From an uncultured Muribaculum sp. (GTDB taxonomy: Bacteria > Bacteroidota > Bacteroidia > Bacteroidales > Muribaculaceae), in NCBI GenBank assembly GCA_947573015.1, contig CANPDS010000053.1:1-10638 (forward strand): a stretch of 10,638 bases of DNA, read 5' to 3'. A program made the position numbers and the translations under genes. The notes under the pieces were generated by a model that saw only the letters and a list, made by a program, of their open reading frames with translations, was not told where the DNA came from and did no database searches. Positions 6,901-10,638 of this stretch are shown here, one piece after another. The stretch's first letter is position 1. Every line of letters begins with the position of its first letter.

Positions 6901-7005
6901 AATCAGCAAATATTGCTTAATTTTTTAATGCAGCATATTTATGCTAATAAATGATCAATTTCAATTGAGGTTGCTACTTTGATGCGCCTGAAAAAACGCG
7001 TTGAT

Positions 7006-10000
7006 TCAGGGTGCTGTGACAGCAAGTTTGCGCGATGCGGATACATATTGCTGATTGTCGGTGGTTACTGTGGCACGATATACGTATATGCCACGGTTGA
7101 CACGCCGTCCGGTGCGGTCGGTGAGGTCCCAGTTGAGAGGTTCGGAGAGGCTCATATCGGAGCGTGCGTTCTGCTCGCCTGTCCATACTGGCCGTCCCAT
7201 AAGGTCGTATACATCCACCTTTACATTCATTACAGCATCCGGAAGGTTGTGCACCACGATAAAATTAGTGTGGTCAACGGCAGGATTGCAGTCGGCATAC
7301 AGATCAAATATCTGTGGAGCCTGCGATGGATCTACAATGAAGTCTATCTGGGATTCTGCCATATTGTTGGACGTATCCCACACGCGCAGACGCAGAGTAT
7401 GGTTGCCTGCGGTGAGCTCGGGAAGGGTGAAGTTAAGGTTGCCGGATATAGCGCCGTCTGTCCCCGGAGTATAATAGTACACGGCATCGGGATATGTGCG
7501 CTGGCCATCAAGCTGTAGATTGATCTGGTGTCCGATACCTGCGGCTGAAATGTTGATACCGATGTCATCGCGCACACGGGCGATCACCATAGGGGTAGAG
7601 TTGACGGTCTGTCCGGAGCGGAATCCCTCAGTGTTCAGTCCAAAGAATTCAATTACAGGGGGCTGATTGTCAGGATCGACATCGGATGCATAGCCGTAGA
7701 CATAGAAGTTGCGGTCTACGCCACCGGCATCGCGTGTGCCGTCGTCAGTTACGGCATACATGTTGAGTGTAGCCGGACGATAGTTGCCGGAAATTTCCAT
7801 TGGCATAGCCACTTTCACGGTAAATTCGCCGTTTACCACATTGTCGCGGCCTACAAACAGGCGTTCACCCATCTCATCAAATACCTTTTCTACACCTTCT
7901 ATTATAGTTCCATCTGACTTGTAGTCATTATGGCCTTGCGATGTGCTGCTGTATTCAGCATCGTATATAGTGGGTATGATATAGCCGTTGAATGATGTGT
8001 CGGTATTTCCTTCGCTGTCAAGCACGCGTCCCGATATATTGAGCCGTTGCTGGGCCATTATCGATGGTGGATTTTCCGGATCGATAGGAGTGTCGTCGAT
8101 GGCATCCAGCACCGCTTTGCCTTCCGGAGCGGCCAGTGCGAGCGCCGGATCTCCCATCAGCACATATCTTAATTTGTTTGTAGTGACATTGGCATTATTA
8201 TCAAGAGGGAGGTTCTTTGCCCTGCGGAATATCTCGCCTATGGGGAGCGGTTTGCCATTCTCGTCGCGGTCATTGGCTACTTGGGCAAGTGCATAAGATA
8301 TATATTGGTTGTATGTGATGTATACAGGACGTGTCGCAGCTATGGCTCCGATGATGCCGTTTGGATTGAAGAAAAGCATTTCGGCACCGGAAAGCTGTAT
8401 GCGGTCCCAACGCAGGAAGTTGCATGTCGCGGCATAGAGCATTGGTGCGTGCGGATAGTGTGCCACGTTGATGTCGGAAAGCTCAAGGAGTCCTTCGCCG
8501 GTCCATGATGTAGCTGATGCATGTCCGATATACCACCACCATATCACTCCTTGATCGAGGTAGCGGTGCATGCGCTCATGAGCTCCCGATGTCTTGCCAT
8601 TCACTATACTGAATGCATCGACATATACTTTATGGTAGATGTTGTCTCCACCTCGTCCATGCGTAAAGAGTACAGTGTCGGTATGCTCCATCTGGCGCAT
8701 GTGTTCTCCACGGTCTCCATCGTCAGCACAAAGTAGATAGCGGTTTTTCCAATCTCCTTTTCGTGCGTCGCGCATATAGTTGCGTATTTTTTCTACCGTG
8801 GTTTTAGCTTCGGATGCACTGTTGAGGGGTATGCGTCCTATGCCTACACAATGGTAGTCGCTTGCGGGATTAGCTCCGGCGCCATCGCGCAGCATTGCCA
8901 GATAGTCTTCAGTAGTATAGGATACATTGTCGGTCTCGCCGTCGATCGACTGCCATTGAGGCAGAATGGATCCTGTGTATGGGCGTCCCTCGGCAGTAAG
9001 GCCGCGATGGTCGTGGAACGCACGACCGAACATGAGCACATATCGGAGTTTGCTGTCGGAAGTGTTGGAGCCTCCGCCACGGTCCCATAACATTTTAAGC
9101 ATGCGCCGGAACGCTCCGATGTCGGGAGTGCCTGATGAAAATTCGTTGTATACCTGCTCTGCGTTGACCACGAGTACCGAGAGATTTTGCGGCGCGGCGC
9201 GGTGTATGTCGGCCAGTTGTTCAGCGTGTGATTTCCATTGCGGGAGGGTGAATATCACCATGTCGGGAGTCTCCACGCCGTGAAGATTCTGGTTGGAGGT
9301 GGTGCTTACGTAGGTAGGGGCGGGAAACGAGGCTTCGGGATTCCATGCCACGTATTCACGCATACCGGTTGCTGTAGGTGTGGTGCAGGCTGCGCCATTG
9401 TCGAGCGTGCAGTCAACCTTAAGTGTCTGTGCAGGATCAGTCACATCCCATACGCGAGTTCCATCTGACGCTCCGGAGAGGGCGAATGCACGGTTGGTGT
9501 GGAATATAAGTTGTGGTTGCGACAGTCGTAACGCACGTGCATAGTTGATCACGATGTTGTCGAGACGTGCAAGTTTTACTGTTCCTGATGCGGAGAACGT
9601 CAGCCCGACATCGACATGGTCTGTAACTGATTCAAGATCAAATGTCGTTGATGAGGTGTTGAGTATGAAATGTCGGGCTTCCTCGTTTTCTGAGGCTTTA
9701 ATGGAGAATGAAGTTGCTGATTTTCCGTTGACAGTGTAGGCAATCTTTCCTTGGCTATCTTGTACATTGGCACCGAAGGCAGTGCGCAACCATATTGATT
9801 TGGATACATTGTCGGGAAGGGTAAACTGGAATGTCTGGGAGGTCTTGCTGCGGAAATCCTCTCCCAGCAATATGTGTCCGGTGGAACCAGCCGAGATTAT
9901 TTCTTGCTCATGCAGCAGGTGCTCTGTAAATTGTTCGACGGCATTGGCATCCCGTTCCGGAGTGCCTGTCACAGGCATTTCTTCGTCTGCTACGCTTGAA

Positions 10001-10428
10001 TCTGACAGGAAATAGTATGCATCGGTTGAATAATAGTTGGGAGAGTGAATGAAGTGTCCTCCTGAAGCATACTCCCATTTCAATGGCCCATGTGCGTAGA
10101 AGAATAGACCTCGTGAGGTGTATTCACACCCTGCTATGGGTAGGTCGTCGGTATATGTCGATGCATTCAGTATGTCGCTCTGCATAGTGCCGCCGTAACC
10201 ATATACGCGCTCTTTTTCGGGCTTCTGGAATCCCCACTGTCGCAACTGTGCCGGGGTAATGAGGTATATTCCCGATTCCGCTACCTTGATTTTTACCCAT
10301 CGTCCTTCGGCGAGTTTCGATTGTTCGGCATATGTGTCAAGCGGTAGCGCTACGGCTTTGGAAGGGATGAGCAGGCATGCGATAGAGCATGTGAGGAATA
10401 AGATATATGAGTAGAGTTGTTTATTCAT
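7006..10428 (-). CDS. porU: Type IX secretion system sortase PorU (C25 family)
   Basis: A 1140-aa exported cysteine peptidase of the gingipain (C25) family. PorU removes the C-terminal signal from type IX cargo at the outer surface and links the cargo to lipopolysaccharide. I chose the start at 10428 because the 27 residues after it form a good signal peptide ending SKAVA; the frame runs up to an ATG at 10467, which would add 13 polar residues before it. An N-terminal beta region carries the PorU-like YLITPAQL and VYGYGG segments (~55-80). The catalytic domain spans ~388-765, with His636 in YIGHAS and Cys669 in AATCNF, both intact. The FFNPNGIIGAIAATR stretch after the Cys is also typical of PorU. 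Ig-like beta regions follow, and the last ~95 residues resemble a type A C-terminal sorting domain (DLMGRPVW, GRRVNRGIYVYR); P. gingivalis PorU likewise keeps its own C-terminal domain. porV is not in the window. Confidence 0.9.
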   Translation of the reverse strand: MNKQLYSYILFLTCSIACLLIPSKAVALPLDTYAEQSKLAEGRWVKIKVAESGIYLITPAQLRQWGFQKPEKERVYGYGGTMQSDILNASTYTDDLPIAGCEYTSRGLFFYAHGPLKWEYASGGHFIHSPNYYSTDAYYFLSDSSVADEEMPVTGTPERDANAVEQFTEHLLHEQEIISAGSTGHILLGEDFRSKTSQTFQFTLPDNVSKSIWLRTAFGANVQDSQGKIAYTVNGKSATSFSIKASENEEARHFILNTSSTTFDLESVTDHVDVGLTFSASGTVKLARLDNIVINYARALRLSQPQLIFHTNRAFALSGASDGTRVWDVTDPAQTLKVDCTLDNGAACTTPTATGMREYVAWNPEASFPAPTYVSTTSNQNLHGVETPDMVIFTLPQWKSHAEQLADIHRAAPQNLSVLVVNAEQVYNEFSSGTPDIGAFRRMLKMLWDRGGGSNTSDSKLRYVLMFGRAFHDHRGLTAEGRPYTGSILPQWQSIDGETDNVSYTTEDYLAMLRDGAGANPASDYHCVGIGRIPLNSASEAKTTVEKIRNYMRDARKGDWKNRYLLCADDGDRGEHMRQMEHTDTVLFTHGRGGDNIYHKVYVDAFSIVNGKTSGAHERMHRYLDQGVIWWWYIGHASATSWTGEGLLELSDINVAHYPHAPMLYAATCNFLRWDRIQLSGAEMLFFNPNGIIGAIAATRPVYITYNQYISYALAQVANDRDENGKPLPIGEIFRRAKNLPLDNNANVTTNKLRYVLMGDPALALAAPEGKAVLDAIDDTPIDPENPPSIMAQQRLNISGRVLDSEGNTDTSFNGYIIPTIYDAEYSSTSQGHNDYKSDGTIIEGVEKVFDEMGERLFVGRDNVVNGEFTVKVAMPMEISGNYRPATLNMYAVTDDGTRDAGGVDRNFYVYGYASDVDPDNQPPVIEFFGLNTEGFRSGQTVNSTPMVIARVRDDIGINISAAGIGHQINLQLDGQRTYPDAVYYYTPGTDGAISGNLNFTLPELTAGNHTLRLRVWDTSNNMAESQIDFIVDPSQAPQIFDLYADCNPAVDHTNFIVVHNLPDAVMNVKVDVYDLMGRPVWTGEQNARSDMSLSEPLNWDLTDRTGRRVNRGIYVYRATVTTDNQQYVSASRKLAVTAP

Positions 10429-10496
10429 ATTTTCATTGCAAATTTTCTCTAAAGAATATAACGTCAATGCATTGTGCGATATTGTATGTGTAAGTA

Positions 10497-10533
10497 AAGC
10501 GGAGTGTCAAAAATATATCTTGACACTCCGCTT
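10497..10533. terminator. Perfect 14-bp hairpin upstream of porU
   Basis: AAGCGGAGTGTCAA (10497-10510) and its exact complement (10520-10533) enclose a 9-nt loop. It lies 69 bp before the porU start and 47 bp past the stop of a possible minus-strand gene (10581). As a minus-strand terminator it is followed by TACTTAC, a poor T-tract; as a plus-strand one there is no T-tract at all. It may be a terminator of the incoming gene or a structure in the porU leader. Confidence 0.55.
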
Positions 10534-10580
10534 ATGGGATCGGGCCATTATTTGTGGCCTTGACTATGTGGGTGACGACG

Positions 10581-10638
10581 TTATTTGTCGTGGTCGTTTC
10601 CGACTTTCTCAAGCACAGCCGCATCAAGTACGGCTACA
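10581..10638 (-). CDS. Possible 3' end of an unidentified minus-strand gene
   Basis: The only minus-strand frame open from the right window edge gives 18 residues ending EKVGNDHDK and a TAA stop at 10583-10581. The location fits a gene upstream of porU ended by the 10497-10533 hairpin. The fragment is too short to identify. An overlapping plus-strand frame from ATG at 10566 also stays open to the edge, so strand choice rests mainly on the hairpin position. Confidence 0.3.
   Translation of the reverse strand, partial: VAVLDAAVLEKVGNDHDK

Larger units (their letters stand above)
6700..7005. other. Convergent intergenic region with five stem-loops
   Basis: This 306-bp gap between the stops of fusA2 (plus) and porU (minus) has no coding frame I would support. 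It holds five inverted repeats: 6727-6755, 6788-6807, 6836-6900, 6905-6917 and 6932-6945. The first and third are listed as terminators. The others are short: 8-bp arms at 6788/6800 with a GTCG loop; AGCAA/TTGCT followed by TAATTTTTT on the plus strand; and AGCATA/TATGCT. The simplest reading is a shared termination zone that keeps converging transcripts apart. A small RNA is possible but not shown. Confidence 0.7.

Noticed and set aside
6979..7518. 179-codon plus-strand open frame at the porU 3' end
   Set aside because: It overlaps the C-terminal sorting-like domain of porU in antisense; the porU motifs are clear.
10566..10638. Plus-strand frame from ATG at 10566 to the right edge
   Set aside because: It is only 24 codons and overlaps the minus-strand tail that better fits the hairpin position; it cannot be judged without more sequence.

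Overview
The window looks like chromosomal DNA of a Bacteroidales gut bacterium, most likely Muribaculaceae or a close relative (family-level placement is inference). The evidence is threefold: an EF-G paralog of the Bacteroides EF-G2 type, a PorU-type type IX secretion sortase, and a textbook Bacteroidetes promoter (TTTG-N20-TATTTTTG). Shine-Dalgarno sequences are generally absent before the start codons. I see no phage, transposon, CRISPR array, rRNA or tRNA.

Layout, left to right. Positions 1-225 hold no secure gene, only two hairpins, one of them the terminator of the first gene. A secreted NlpC/P60 cell-wall peptidase (226-807, minus) has its own promoter at 885-916. Next comes a minus-strand run read right to left from a putative promoter at 4334-4365: an ATPase fused to a DUF4435/TOPRIM-like domain (4300-2693), menA (2645-1785) and a membrane-anchored GH25 muramidase (1770-1012). 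Gaps of 47 and 14 bp suggest one operon. A 242-bp divergent region with a perfect inverted repeat (4402-4417) separates it from the plus-strand EF-G2 gene fusA2 (4543-6699). fusA2 converges on porU (minus, 10428-7006), and the 306-bp gap between them carries five stem-loops. Upstream of porU lie a perfect 14-bp hairpin and possibly the last codons of another minus-strand gene.

Functionally the window mixes translation, menaquinone synthesis, cell-wall turnover and surface protein export. The two observations most worth following are these. First, EF-G2 lacks the catalytic switch II histidine while keeping the domain IV tip, which fits the GTPase-independent translocase known from Bacteroides thetaiotaomicron. 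Second, the ATPase-DUF4435 fusion has the domain logic of OLD/PARIS-type defence effectors. It sits in a housekeeping operon and has serine in place of the usual Walker B glutamate.
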